Shown here: positions 23,226 through 35,097 of the stretch, piece by piece
How the letters are laid out: each line of letters begins with the position of its first letter
Position numbering within the stretch: the first letter of the stretch is position 1
NCBI RefSeq assembly: GCF_030247185.1
Contig: NC_080571.1
Span: 46,603,002 to 46,667,001 of the forward strand
DNA from: Malaya genurostris
Lineage: Eukaryota > Arthropoda > Insecta > Diptera > Culicidae
Direction: 5' to 3'
DNA length: 64,000 nt
Made by a program: the position numbers and the translations under genes
Notes under the pieces: generated by a model
Seen by the model: the letters and a program-made list of their open reading frames with translations, nothing else
Told to the model about the DNA's origin: nothing
Database searches by the model: none

Positions 23226-23456
23226 GTTAGAAAGTCGGTTTTTATAGTAATTGCATAATCTTTCTATATTAAAAAGGCAAAAATGCATCTTGGATTGAAT
23301 TAAAAGCAAAATTTTTTTTATCCCAAATTTAATCTGTCCAGATTTTGTCACGAGCAAGCCTTATTCGAACAATTTTGGGTTTTTGAAGCACTTCTAGTAA
23401 GGATAAAATTTATCAAATTTTTGCATCTCTAAGTATGTGTTAAATATTAATCCAAA

Positions 23457-23665
23457 AGCAAAATGTTGGTATTACATTCCTTTTGTGGGATTCAGCTTTT
23501 CTGTCTCAACAGACTTCGCTGCCGATTCATAGCGTCCAGAATCAATGCATGGCTAGTACTACGATCCTACAGGCATTAAGAAACCTTACAGATCGGAACT
23601 CGAACATACGACATCTAACTTGCAAGACCAGCGCTCTATGCATTGAACCGTCGACCCGGACAAAA
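23457..23665 (-). repeat. tRNA-derived SINE, copy 1
   Basis: Reverse-strand reading gives a B box within GTATGTTCGAGTTCCG, then a body with 'tgcctgtaggatcgtagtac' and 'gaatcggcagcgaagtctg', ending 'ggaatgtaataccaacattt'. It aligns by eye with 53105-53312. Culicine genomes carry tRNA-derived SINEs of this kind (Twin is one described family), but I cannot name the family with confidence. The flanks 23226-23456 and 23666-23970 show no gene. Confidence 0.7.
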
Positions 23666-23970
23666 ATTTTATTCCAGCTTGTTCCAAATCCTACACTCTT
23701 TGGTCCGTTCATGAGAGGACTATCTTTGAAGCAGGGGTGGAAAAAAGCAAAGTTTTTGGTTCACGGTAAATAAAAATAGTATTATTATTTAATATCACAT
23801 ATTTACTGTAGATATTATAATGGATTCTGCAACGAATGATTTTTGATAAGATAAATTTTAATTTAACTTAGAATTTATGAATGTCTTCATCAGTTCGTGC
23901 TCGCATCTCATCCGACACAGTCGAAAATTGCTTACGATCGAGACGATAGAAACAAAGACAATACAGTGTA

Positions 23971-24678
23971 GTGAACAATAGAGTGTACGAAATAGGCAAA
24001 TACGATTTAACAAGACCAAATTCAATTTGTATTGATTTCAAGCGCTGCAAAGTTAGACCAGCAGCAACCGAAATTGAAATCTTGCTTAAGGAACGAATGC
24101 ATCTAAACGTTAATGATGTAAGTGAGATTCAATTCAACAAGGTGTCTAACTGTGTGTACGTTATGTTCAAACGTGAAAGAGATGCATTTGCATTTGCTTC
24201 AGTTAATAACGGGGTGCACAGTGTTGATCATGATAATGTTAAATATAAAATCCCTATGTACTTGGTGAACAATGCCATAGAAGTACGCGTGCATGACCTT
24301 ACCCCGCATCTTAGTGATCAGTTTGTTCGGGAAAGTGTGGCGCAGTACGGTGAAGTTCTTTCCATCGAAAGAGAAGTATGGCGGAATTTTTTTCCGGGTA
24401 TCCGGAATGGCGTGCGAGTGGTACTTATGCAACTACGTAAAGCAATTGCATCTTACATCATTTGTGATCAAGACGGGATACATCCGTGTAAAACGCTGAT
24501 TACATATGAAAATCAACTGGTTACATGTCAGTTTTGTGAACAACCAGCACACTACGGCAAACCTTGCACTGAAACTGCGAAAAGGACATCTTCAAACAAA
24601 AACAAGGACAACCGCCCAACAACGGAAACTAGTGAGCGCAGTACTCCTGCAATTAATGCACAACAAGGCGCGAGATAA
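23971..24678 (+). CDS. Gag-like ORF1 protein of a non-LTR retrotransposon
   Basis: About 235 uninterrupted codons, by far the longest clean frame in the window. Residues about 90-165 (IEVRVHDLTPHLSDQFV, QYGEVLSIEREVWR, NGVRVVLMQL) resemble an RNA-recognition-type fold of non-LTR ORF1 proteins. Residues about 185-205 hold CQFCEQPAHYGKPC, a complete C-x2-C-x4-H-x4-C zinc knuckle. The tail is Ser/Thr/Lys-rich. Such proteins coat element RNA. The frame opens after a stop at 23947, its first codon at 23971 is GTG, and the first ATG is internal (about 24099), so the original start may be mutated or upstream. No ORF2 follows by 25.1 kb, so the element is partial. Confidence 0.75.
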   Translation: MNNRVYEIGKYDLTRPNSICIDFKRCKVRPAATEIEILLKERMHLNVNDVSEIQFNKVSNCVYVMFKRERDAFAFASVNNGVHSVDHDNVKYKIPMYLVNNAIEVRVHDLTPHLSDQFVRESVAQYGEVLSIEREVWRNFFPGIRNGVRVVLMQLRKAIASYIICDQDGIHPCKTLITYENQLVTCQFCEQPAHYGKPCTETAKRTSSNKNKDNRPTTETSERSTPAINAQQGAR

Positions 24679-24679
24679 A

Positions 24680-25128
24680 AATGAAAGCTCCTCTCCCCTT
24701 AGAAAAAAGGTGACAACGAGATCCAATGGTAAAAAAAATATTTTATCTAATAAAAACATGACTCAATCGGCCACGTGAAGCTTGTACGCAAATTAGCCTG
24801 AATATAAAAAAAAATGTCTTCATCGGTATCAGTACTACTGTCTGATTCGGAATCAACATTTCAACAAAGTTCGGTTCGTTTTAATGCTACTCTGTGTTCA
24901 TTAAACAGGTTTGAAGTTCAGATGGCTGTCACTTACACTTCCGATGATGTAATGGTATAACTGACGTTAACGTCAGAGCTGATTACCGCTCAGTTTTCTC
25001 GGATATGGATTAACCGATATCAATAATTTTAGATTCGTTAAGTGAGTTTATTTCGTCGGTCGACTCGAAATTCCATGTTCCATGATGTATTTGAAATTTA
25101 TTCAGTAATACCGTTGTGGTGGAGTAAT
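24680..25128. other. No gene seen
   Basis: No reverse transcriptase is visible where ORF2 should start. The stretch near 24905-24990 loosely resembles 34440-34520 ('gaagttcagatggctgt', 'tgatggtataa'), a minor dispersed repeat. Confidence 0.4.
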
Positions 25129-25274
25129 CGCCCTTATTCTGAATAACGTCGTATCGATTTTACGTCGTATTTCATTTGTATTCCTAATAACCCTAGCAAA
25201 ATCAAAGGTAGCTAGGATTCGACCGAACCATATTCGATCGAAACACCAATACGTCGTTATTCAGAATAAGGGCG
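25129..25274. mobile_element. Short MITE with 20-bp inverted ends
   Basis: The ends are CGCCCTTATTCTGAATAACG and its exact reverse complement, enclosing 146 bp. AAT on both flanks may be a 3-bp target duplication. No coding content. Confidence 0.7.
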
Positions 25275-26044
25275 AATAGCATGAAATAAAAACAGCTAAT
25301 AATATTAACATAAATGCTGCGATGAATAATAATTATAACAATAAGAAAAACATGTCCAATCACAAAGCGTGCTATGGAGTTGATTATTATTACCCTATTT
25401 AGCTTGAATATCACACAGAGAAGTAACAAGAGTGCAGGATTTGACTACGTCAATTCAAACGCACCGTTGAAACGCTGCGTCAAATGCTGCGCTCTAGTTA
25501 CTTCTTTAAATCAAATTCATGTCAAATAGTGTTTCATTGGGTTTAATCTAGATAGTGCATGAACATAATCATCAGCATCAGTGCTGGAAACTGCTGACAT
25601 TTTTTTTTGAATGTCGTGTGCTGGAAACTTTCATGTTGCCTACTATCTGGGCAGTCACACATGAATGTCGTGCGAACCATACAGATGAAAGTCGCATGCG
25701 ACAGTCATGAGCGAGCGCTTCATGAATGTAGTGGCGACAGTCTTACTCGTGTTGGGCGATGAATGTAACGAAAGAATGATAGTCCTCAATAGAATCGGCT
25801 GCATTTTGTTTTCGGTGCGAATTTCATTTCTGGCAATAAACTTTCATGAAGAAATTCGAAACAACGTCATTAGTGACGGTTTTCATATCCATACCGTTCC
25901 ATGAAATGGTTGAATTTCAAATTGCTGCTGTGGAGGGGATCAAATATCGTAGCTTTTAACTTTGTCAAGATGCGTAGGGTTGTCAACGAATGCAAAAAGG
26001 GAATTTTTAAAAAAATATTAATTAAATAATGAAATGAAAGTTTT

Positions 26045-26395
26045 GATGAGTGGATGTAAGAAAACAATGTTTGAAGCCGTTTCTAAATCCAAGATGGCGA
26101 CTTCCGGCATATTGATATCCGTTACAAACCATCACAATATGAGTATTTTTCGAAAGTATTTGATGAGTGGATGTTAGAAAACGATGTTAGAAGCCGTTTC
26201 TAAATACAAGATGGCGACTTCCGGCATGTTGATATTCGTTACAAACCATAACAATATGAGTATTTTTCGAACGGGTTTGATGAGTGGATGTTAGAAAACG
26301 ATGTTAGAAGCCGTTTCTAAATTCAAGATGGCGACTTCTGGCATATCAATATAATATAAAAATATGAGTATTTTTCGAACGGATTCATCGCAACG
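26045..26395 (+). repeat. 117-bp satellite, left array, three units
   Basis: The marker 'gatgagtggatg' occurs at 26045, 26162 and 26279, a period of exactly 117. Units contain 'aagatggcgacttccggcat' and 'aatatgagtatttttcg'. Confidence 0.9.
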
Positions 26396-27406
26396 CTGCA
26401 GGTAATGTTGCACGATACTATTGAATTTATTTTTAATTTGATTTGTGGTAGAAAATTATCAAACATTTTCAAATGGACTTTTTATTGCTGTAATCTGATT
26501 TCGATTTAAGGGCGAAATAAGAAAATTGTCGCATATTTTTATAACGACTAATAAGAAGACGCTTGTCAACAGTCATACCAATAAAAAAAATTATTTTTTC
26601 TGGTTTTTAAATGTATACTCTTCTATCTGTCCCAACAAACTTCGTCTTTGCTTAAAATTTATCTTTGGATTTCAAAAACATAATCGTTGAGCGCAATAAC
26701 ATATCATTCCGAACTTATTACTTTAAAAAAAAAATTTTTTATTACAATTTGTCATATTACAAACAACAAGAAATCCTACTTGAATCGTTCTTAATAGGAT
26801 GTGCATTTGTTTTGATTTGATCTGGACGGGATGAGCATTTGTTTTGATGTGAAATTTCTTGCTGTAATAATATATACTAATATTGCTGTATTTTTTTTAT
26901 TAATGACACTTTACCATCTTTGTGGCATTCGTGTCAGAATATTGCTGTATAATACTACTATCTGTATTCCGAATTTTTTATATTGTCTCAATTTATCTCG
27001 GAACAAATCATGAATTTCGTTAAAACGTGCAAGATTTTCATTCTTTCGCTATCTTGAATTTCTTCACCAGCATCACTCACTAGCATTTAATTCAAAACGA
27101 TCGAAACTTTTGATACTAGGGATAACCAGCAGTAGGCAAGCGATTACATTATGTGCTTGTGCCAAAATACTTCCTTATGAAAAACCACAAAACTGCGATT
27201 TTTGATCGCCTCCACAGCAGCAATACAAGATTTATATGAGTATCGAAATGAAAACAATCACGAATACGTCGTTTTGAATTTCTTTATGACAGTTTATAAC
27301 CGAAAATGAAATTCGCACCAAAGAGATAATGCAGCTCATTCTCATTCCCGCCAGCTTGGATGTTGAAACGACTGCAAGTATCGTTTTCAACTTTTACTCA
27401 TCGAAT

Positions 27407-28260
27407 CCGTTCAAAAAATAATCATATTGTGATGGTTTGTAACGAATATCGATGAACCGGAAGTCGCCATCTTGAATTTTGAAACGGCTTCTATCATCGT
27501 TTTCAGACATCCACTCATCAAATCCGTTCGAAAAATACTCATATTGTGATGGTTTGTAACGAATATCGATGAACCGGAAGTCGCCATCTTGAATTTTGAA
27601 ACTGCTTCTAACATCGTTTTCAGACATCCACTCATCAAATCCGTTCGAAAAATACTCATATTGTTATGGTTTGTAACGAATATCGATATGCCGGAAGCCG
27701 CCATCTTGAATTTTGAAACGGCTTCTAACGTCGTTTTCTAACATCCACTCATCAAATCCTTTCGAAAAATACTCATATTGTGATGGTTTGTAACGAATAT
27801 CGATGAACCGGAAGTCGCCATATTGAATTTTGAAACGGCTTCTAACATCGTTTTCAGACATCCACTCATCAAATCCGTTCGAAAAATACTCATATTGTTA
27901 TGGTTTGTAACGAATATCGATATGCCGGAAGCCGCCATCTTGTATTTAGAAACGGCTTCTAACGTCGTTTTCTAACATCCACTCATCAAATCCGTTCGAA
28001 AAATACTCATATTGTTATGGTTTGTAACGAATATCGATATGCCGGAAGCCGCCATCTTGTATTTAGAAACGGCTTCTAACGTCGTTTTCTGACATCCACT
28101 CATTAAATCCGTTCGAAAAATACTCATATTGTGATTGTTTGAAACGAATATCGATATGCCGGAAGTCGCCATCTTGAATTTTGAAACGGCTTCTAACGTC
28201 GTTTTCTAACATCCACTCATCAAATCCGTTCGAGAAATACTCATATTGCTATGGTTTGTT
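27407..28260 (-). repeat. 117-bp satellite, right array, eight units inverted
   Basis: The marker 'atattg' stands at 27424, 27541, 27658, 27775, 27892, 28009, 28126 and 28243, always 117 apart with no indel. It is the reverse complement of the left array. Because 117 is 39 codons, stop-free frames run through several units in two frames. These frames are probably not genes. Confidence 0.92.
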
Positions 28261-29375
28261 ACAAATGTCGATATGAATATTCATTATATTATGTCGAATA
28301 ATGTACATAAGATAAAAATTATGTGGAAAATCTGAAATATCGTCAACTTATTTTACGTAATGAAAATAATAAATTACATATACTTTTTTTTGCTTCATGA
28401 TTCGGTTGACGAATCCTCGATTATTACGTAAATGGAGGTTTTGGTGTGATATTGGAGTTTTTACAGATATAGTTAATTTACGCTGTTGGTAAACCCTATG
28501 CGCTTCAAAAAGGGCATGATCCTATCAATTTTATAACTCTATTGATTCGCCTTTTCATTCAACTAATGCATTAAATTTTTTCAAAATTTTGAATTTTTTT
28601 TTGGTAAATTTCTTTAACTATTGACTTTATTATTCATCGAAATAAAGATAGAAACTGTTCAAAAGTAGTAAATTTTTGCTGGTTGACAACTCTATGCAAT
28701 TTTAAAGTACATGAATATAGTAAATTTTGTACTCTAAAGACTTGCTTTTTTGTTCAATTACTATTTTACTTTTTTTCAAAAATTGAAATTTTAGCTGGTT
28801 GACAACCCTATGAATCTAGTAAATATTTAAATGTTGTGATTTTTGATTAGTATTCACTTCTTTTGCCATTCAATTCATGTTTGAAAATTTTTAAAATATT
28901 GAGAATTTGCGTTGATTGACAACCCTAACCCGCGCTTTTTCATTGACATTGACGTTCTCCTTTTGCAATAATGTTATGAAATTTGACCATTTCATGGACA
29001 GTATCGAGATGAAAACTATCACTAATGACGCCGTTTTGAATTTCTTCATGAAAGTTTATTGCCAGAAATGAAATTCGCACCGAAAACAAAATGCAGCCGA
29101 TTCTATTGAGGACTATCATTCTTTCGTTACATTCATCGCCCAACACGAGTAAGACTGTCGCCACTACATTCATGAAGCGCTCGCTCATGACTGTCACATG
29201 CGACTTTCATCTGTATGGTTCGCGCGACATTCATGTGTGACTGCCCAGATAGTAGGCAACATGAAAGTTTCCAGCACACGACATTCAAGGCAAACATCTA
29301 CAGTTTTAGGTACCAACATAGGAATTTCACTTAAAACTGTCACGTGAAGGGACCGTTTCCAGCACTGATCAGCAT

Positions 29376-30456
29376 ACATACATACAATACAGTCTTTTGT
29401 CGCTATAATCACTATTTGGTGTGGTATATATTTTTTACTAATTTTGTATTGCGTGTTGATATTGCGCAGCGAAAACTGTAAAATGAACATTATCAATTGG
29501 ATTACGATCCAATCTAATTATTTTCATAAAATCTTCATCTAGCATTTATTTCCTTTCGTCTAGTATTCATTTTACTGCAATTAAACAACAGGTTGCGAAA
29601 TCGAATACGGTTTGTATCAAAGCAGAGCATGTGTTCTTCGTAAACCGTGCCGTAACGAAACCGGTATTTTTCCCAACTGATTACGCTTTAATGATTGTTT
29701 GTTCTTGATTTTTCCACTTTGAATGGGATAACCGGCTAAGATTTTAGCCGGCACTTTCAGAGCAAATATGTTGACTTTTGAATGGAAACTATCTACATGT
29801 TGCTCTCGGCTGCGAGATTCATTCCACATATTGAATGTTATGTATTTTATCGAACAGATTCAAAGTAGTTTGCTGTATTAATTGAACGTATGCGCTTGCA
29901 GTCCACTTTTTAACCTACATGTTGTTTAAGATCTGAAGGATTTTCTTGCGTACTGGATATTAATGACGAACCTTTCATTTTAATGTAATTGTATAGAATT
30001 CAGATATTTTTATTTTGATGAATTAAGTTCGATAATATATGTGTATTAAAATATTTTTCGGAATCAAAATTCATAAAAGTGTCAAAAATTACTTCAATTA
30101 TCGATTTTTTAAGTTTTTAAAAGTAGTTTAATATGATTAAAATTACTAACGTGATTACTATATTTAATTCTAGATCATATTTGAATGATTTTTATGTACC
30201 ACGCAAACAATTTCAAATAAATTTTAAGGTGGTGTTGAGCAAGATCGTATCAGAATTTTCAAGAAGTAGATAAAAAAAACTTTAGTATGATTGAATAGTT
30301 ACAGATATTTTTCTCCGCTTTTGAAAACCTAGTTTTTAACAATTGTGCCGTATGCCAAAGAAAGTATTTCAAAAAGTCTCAGAAAACACAACTGCCAAAA
30401 AATGTAGGGTTTAATATTATTACAAAATTGTATGAATCGGGGACTTGTCGGAGAGT
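29376..30456. other. No gene seen
   Basis: AT-rich DNA between the hAT-like element and the mariner. Small minus-strand frames (29617-29829) show no domain. Confidence 0.4.
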
Positions 30457-30458
30457 TA

Positions 30459-31365
30459 ACACATGGATCAATAAGTCCCGAGACTAACAATGGAAACAAC
30501 ATTTTTTTTGCAAAATTTTTTTTATTCATCAACATAATCACCTTTTAGGGTGATACAATGGTTCCAACGTTTTTCCAATTTTTCAATACCATGTTTATAA
30601 AAAAATTTATCTTTCGCTTCAAAATAAGCTTCAGTTTCAGCGATGACCTCCTCATTTGAGCCAAATCTTTTTCCTGGAGCATTTTTTAAGATCAGCAAAG
30701 AGCCAGTAGTCACTAGGGGCTGAATCTAGCGAGTATGGGGGGTGGGGAAGCAGATCAAAGCCCAATTCGTTCAATTTCGCCATTGTTTTCATTGACTTGT
30801 TTTTGTTCCATCGAAAGCAATCGCGGCACCCACTTGGAAAAAACCTTTTTCATGCTCAATTTTTCATGAAGGATAGTAAATACACTTCCATATGATATCT
30901 GTGTCATCTCAGCAATCTCACGGAGCTTCACTTTACGATCTTTCGTTATAATTTTTGTCACTTCACTCAAATTTTCCGGTGTAACGGCTTCCACAGGTCT
31001 ACCCGAGCGTTCCGCGTCATTTGTGTCGGTACGACCACGTTTAAACTCGGCGAACCACCGACAAATCGTTGCTTTTGATGGACAAGAGTCCGGATAACAT
31101 TTTTCAATCCATTGTTTCGCTTGCACGGTGTTTTTACCCATTTAAAAACAATGTTTTATCAAAACACGAAACTCGGTTTTTTCCATTTTTTAAACAAACT
31201 ACAAAACGACTTTACTCCAACCTCGATAACTCAGCTGTTTCTGGTCGGATCGACTTAAAATTTTGACCTGTTTCAAGCAAAGGTGAGTACTCTAGAAAGA
31301 CGTGGTTACTGGTTTACTACGAGCGCCATCTCTGCTTTAGTCTCGGGACTTATTGATCCATGTGT
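30459..31365 (-). mobile_element. Internally deleted irritans-type mariner, copy 2 (907 bp)
   Basis: The ends ACACATGGATCAATAAGTCC and its inverse, flanked by TA (30457-30458 and 31366-31367), are identical to copy 1 at 10175-11060. It lies in the opposite orientation. Confidence 0.9.
30522..31185 (-). pseudogene. Mariner transposase, same internal deletion as copy 1
   Basis: The start at 31185 reads MEKTEFRVLIKHCF and then a stop where copy 1 has Ile. The rest, GKNTVQAKQW through KWVPRLLSMEQKQ, then NENNGEIERIGL, shows the same deletion junction. The C-terminal part has an extra one-base loss near the KKMLQ codons, shifting the frame before GKRFGSNEEVIAET. It ends GDYVDE. First and second catalytic Asp residues are missing. 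Confidence 0.9.
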
Positions 31366-31367
31366 TA

Positions 31368-32640
31368 ATTAGCACAAGTTGCTACACCTGTTCTCATGCG
31401 AATGGAGCTCTCAAACTCCGTTCTTGGCTAAATGCGCTGAGAACGAACGAAGCGTTGTACATCCATTTCTGCCGCGGTACTTAAATGCACTCACAAGTTT
31501 TTGAGAGAGGCTAATGCTCTTCGTCTGCGCAAGAAAAAGAACGCAATAAAAAAGCGCGTATGGATAAGGTCTGTTGCTACTCTGTGTAATATATAATTCC
31601 CACTATTTAAAAACTAATCTCCATTTTAGTTTTGTTACCCAATTTTTTAATTCACGGGGCTCGGTTTTCTGATTCACAATCGGAAATCTTGAATCACATT
31701 TTCCTGCACAAAATGGGCTTATTTCCACCTCTGCTTTAAAGTATAAGCAAAATAATGAGGGTCTCGCATTACTGCTTTGAGTAAACTCTATAACTCTGCC
31801 TGAAGTATTACAAACACCTCTTTGATTCTGCAGTGTGTCATCGAACTAATTTGAATATTTTTAACTTCCCACTTGGCTTATGTTGTTGGATTACATGAAA
31901 TTTTCGAAATCGAAAATTTTTGTCTGATGCTTAGAGCAAATTCAGCAGCTAGAAGTTCTATATGGAAGATCTATAATAGAACAGAAACTGGAACAAACGT
32001 ATCCCCAGCAAGCCGTTCTAGTTTTGTTTATTCGACCAGTTCTTCTGTCAAATTTAAAACTTGTCTACGATGCCGTTCTATTTTTTTTATATTTAAAACA
32101 CGAGTAAAAGACTGCTGGGGCTGCCAGTTTTTCTTGTTACAAAATCCAGATATAAATTTTGTAACTGATATAAATTATTCATCTAGAACTAGAACACTAC
32201 TGAATATGCTCTCAAAGTCTTATAATTGCATGGAACGTTAAGATTTAGTGTCATCCCGAAAAAACAAAAAAAAATGAAAAGAAAAATTAGATTTCGGAAC
32301 TTTCATGTGTGTATGGTGATTTTTCTGAATCGAGAATTTTCAAACTTTGACCACCGGGCAGCACCCAAATTCGATTTAATTCAAATTTAGTATAGGGGCT
32401 TTTTTGAGGTGCGTGAACTTTTGAGCACTAACGCTTAACAAAATTAGAGATGAGCCTAAAATATTTGCACCCTAATATTCTTGAAGTGTCACTCATGTAG
32501 AGTAAACTTCGCCCTTTTCTTATCCTTTCCAGTTGACCTGTTAGGTGGCCTCGGTAGATCAATTTTAACTGCTAGTGCAATAACAGCGTTATGAATATTT
32601 CACAGCGAAAAGTTTTTTTGTTGATAAAATAATGCTTAAT
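31368..32640. other. No gene seen
   Basis: Mixed AT-rich sequence. The 122-codon frame at 31873-32241 has no recognisable motif and an unconvincing composition. Confidence 0.35.
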
Positions 32641-34350
32641 GTACAAAAAAGATTTTAACCTTCCGCAATCCGTGTAAACTCGATGATCCTTTCCACAAAG
32701 CGAAAGTATTTAACACATTAACCACACTCCTCCTGGACAACACAAATCCTGCTCGGTCCCAGAGGAGAGTGTCTCATAAATTCTTTGCATTCCAACACCT
32801 CTCGTGTGTGTGAGTGTGTTTTTGTGTTTCCCCACTAACCTGTTCTTGCGATGAAATGCAACGTATTTTCCATCGTCCACTAACCGGGAAACTGTATCGC
32901 CGAGAAGTATCACTTTTCGCCGGAATTACGCTCTGTAAATTCGGTCCGGCTCTTTTGCATTTTTTTTCTAGTAAGTAGAGTCCACCAGAAGCACTTACTT
33001 TCGCAGAAGCAGCCTGCAGTGTTTATTCATCCCTCACATACACAAAACTGGTTCACACAACATTCTCCGGCGACAGATTCCATTGCAAGACGGAGAGGAA
33101 CAGAAAATTGGCGGAGTTGAGGGGGCTATAGAAAATCCGGTTGGCGCCAAAGATAAGTCCGAAAAATTTGCATTTCCACGGTGGAGAAGCGGCGGAAGAT
33201 GCGCGCGGAGAGGAAAATAAAACCCGACAAACAGAGCGCCAAATAAAAAAAAACAAGTGGAAAACGAACAATGAGTGGAGCGGTGCTGCCATCGCCGGGC
33301 TGGACCGCAAAAGACAGCTAAAACCCCATTCGCATTCATCAAAAGCATGCTTCAGTTCGGCGAAAAAAAGGGGTCCGTCCTCCCTTCCAGGCTGAGGATT
33401 TGTTTTTTACTGCTGAATTATTCGCCTGGGACCTATAAAAATGAGATCAGTGGATGAAAACATCGCAATGATGAGATTACCCAGGCTGGCTGGCAATCGT
33501 GGTTGAATTTTTGTTGCAAAACTTCCCATGTCTTCCGTTTCGACCGACCATTGCGAGGATCGCAATGCAAATCAGTAAAAGTACTGTTGCCTGATTGAAA
33601 GTAAATGTGAAATAAATTCCGGTACAGCTAATTTAGAACAACATTTTCAAATATTCGCACTTCACAAATTGGCTGAAAAGAATCTTAATGGTATTTCAAA
33701 GTTTGTATTTTTTTCCTTCTGGTCTTGCGAATTTCCCAGACTGCAATTAAAACTAGTTCACTCGAGTTGAAGCTGGCTGCTCGCCCGGTCTAGTCTACTT
33801 ATCTGATGATGCATAGAATTTACGACTGCTGGTTTTCGTACGTACGTAAGTACGTGGCAGCCATAATTAATCTTGCTCAAGTGTAGCTTCAGCAATCACT
33901 TCTCGAATCGGGTATAAATTTCAAACCATCATCAGATACCTACTACTCACAAACACACGTACACACAAACTAATTCACTCACTGGTTCCGTAGAGCAATG
34001 AGAAAATTATTCAGTCTGTAGGATGCGCGTGACCGGGAAGCCTTATCTTTAAATTTACTGGCGAGCATTACGTGGAATGTCAGAATTGGGGAACTATTTC
34101 AAACATTCCGGACATGGTAGCCCAGCAACGGAAAATGGCAGTGTATTTTCGTACAAGATTTGATCATTAGATTCTCTGTGCTTAATTTGGGTCAAACGAT
34201 TGCAACCAGCGAACGACTGTTGATGCAGTGGATGTCTGCTGAGTTTTCTCATGCGGTACTTTAAACTTGCACCAGGACTCTGATTATACGAGAACTGATC
34301 GTTGATATTCAAGCTTTAGAATACAATCTCAAACTCAAATTTACTAGGCT
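32641..34350. other. Unique, GC-richer island
   Basis: Higher GC and CpG from about 32680 to 33420, with overlapping open frames on both strands (33034-33348 minus, 33141-33395 plus) that look like composition effects. A palindromic 'gtacgtacgtaagtacgt' tract at 33838-33855 and homeodomain-like TAATTAAT at about 33866 are present. It may be a promoter-proximal or enhancer segment of a host gene. No exon could be established. Confidence 0.35.
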
Positions 34351-34544
34351 AGTCAACACTAAAAACTCGCGACTTAAGATTCTGCGAGGTGTACTCCTAA
34401 TTAGTTTCCTCTTATTTTTGCCTAGGTTCGTTTGAAAGCCATTGATCAAGTTCGAAGATCAAATGACTGTGACTTCTGGTTCCGGAGATATGATGGTATA
34501 AGTGACGTAATCGTCTAACTGCACTTTTCCCATTGGCTGAAGCT

Positions 34545-34740
34545 TCTCGAAGATCAGTTTTGCAATGACAATGAGTGAAAACATATATTGCAGGAACCAA
34601 ATGAATAGGAAACTCACAAAAAGATGATTTTTTGGAAAAAAAATACGCTCAGAGGCAGGACTCGAACCTGCGTTCTTATACAATCCGTGCATACGCGTTT
34701 ACCATTTCCACCACCCTGAGCTGTGGTATCCAGATCTTGA
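34545..34740 (-). repeat. Repeat 'A' with tRNA-like cassette, copy 2 (best preserved fold)
   Basis: On the minus strand 34647-34721 has a 7-bp acceptor stem (GCTCAGG with TCTGAGC), a perfect 5-bp T stem (GCAGG/CCTGC), a consensus B box GGTTCGAGTCC and an A-box-like TGGAAATGGTAAACG. A five-pair anticodon-like stem is possible, but the base before the anticodon is C, not the invariant T. It could be a tRNA pseudogene captured in a repeat; shared flanks with copies at 9.5 and 40 kb argue against a standalone tRNA gene. Confidence 0.65.
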
Positions 34741-35014
34741 CGTTTCATGCATTTCCAAGACATTTGGCATTTCGCGGTTTCCGAAGTTACGCGGTCTCAA
34801 ATTCTCTAGTCCCAAAGTCGATTTTTTCAATTTCTAAGACATTTGGCATAAAAAAATCGATTTCAGAAATCTCAATATTTTTGCCTTTCTCATTTAGAAA
34901 GGCTATTCCATAACAGTGAAAACCGACTTTTGAACCGAGGGCCGAATGTTATATACCATTCGACTCAGCTCGACGAATTGAGCAAATCTCTGTGTGTATG
35001 TCTGTTTGTGTGTC

Positions 35015-35018
<4 letters not shown>

Positions 35019-35090
<72 letters not shown>
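35019..35090 (+). repeat. (TG)n microsatellite
   Basis: More than 30 TG units with few interruptions. It explains the His/Thr and Val/Cys runs of overlapping frames on both strands. Confidence 0.95.

Positions 35091-35097
<7 letters not shown>

Larger units (their letters stand above)
25579..29367. mobile_element. hAT-like foldback element with 117-bp satellite arms, 3,789 bp
   Basis: The terminal repeat CAGTGCTGGAAAC starts at 25579 and its inverse ends at 29367. The 8 bases ATCAGCAT occur immediately outside both ends (25571-25578 and 29368-29375), a perfect 8-bp target duplication. That size with CAG-type ends is characteristic of hAT elements. Inverted arms of about 330 bp (25625-25920 and 28960-29290) include a frame starting MSERFMNVVATVLLVLGDE in both. 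Inside lie three 117-bp units in one direction and eight in the other. A third partial arm copy lies at 27200-27350. No transposase is visible. Confidence 0.85.

Noticed and set aside
26045..28260. Regular repeats resembling a CRISPR array
   Set aside because: Units are contiguous 117-bp tandem copies with no spacers, in a eukaryotic transposon.
34647..34721. Functional tRNA gene on the minus strand
   Set aside because: T arm and acceptor stem are good, but the base before the anticodon is C, and the sequence is part of a dispersed repeat with other degraded copies.
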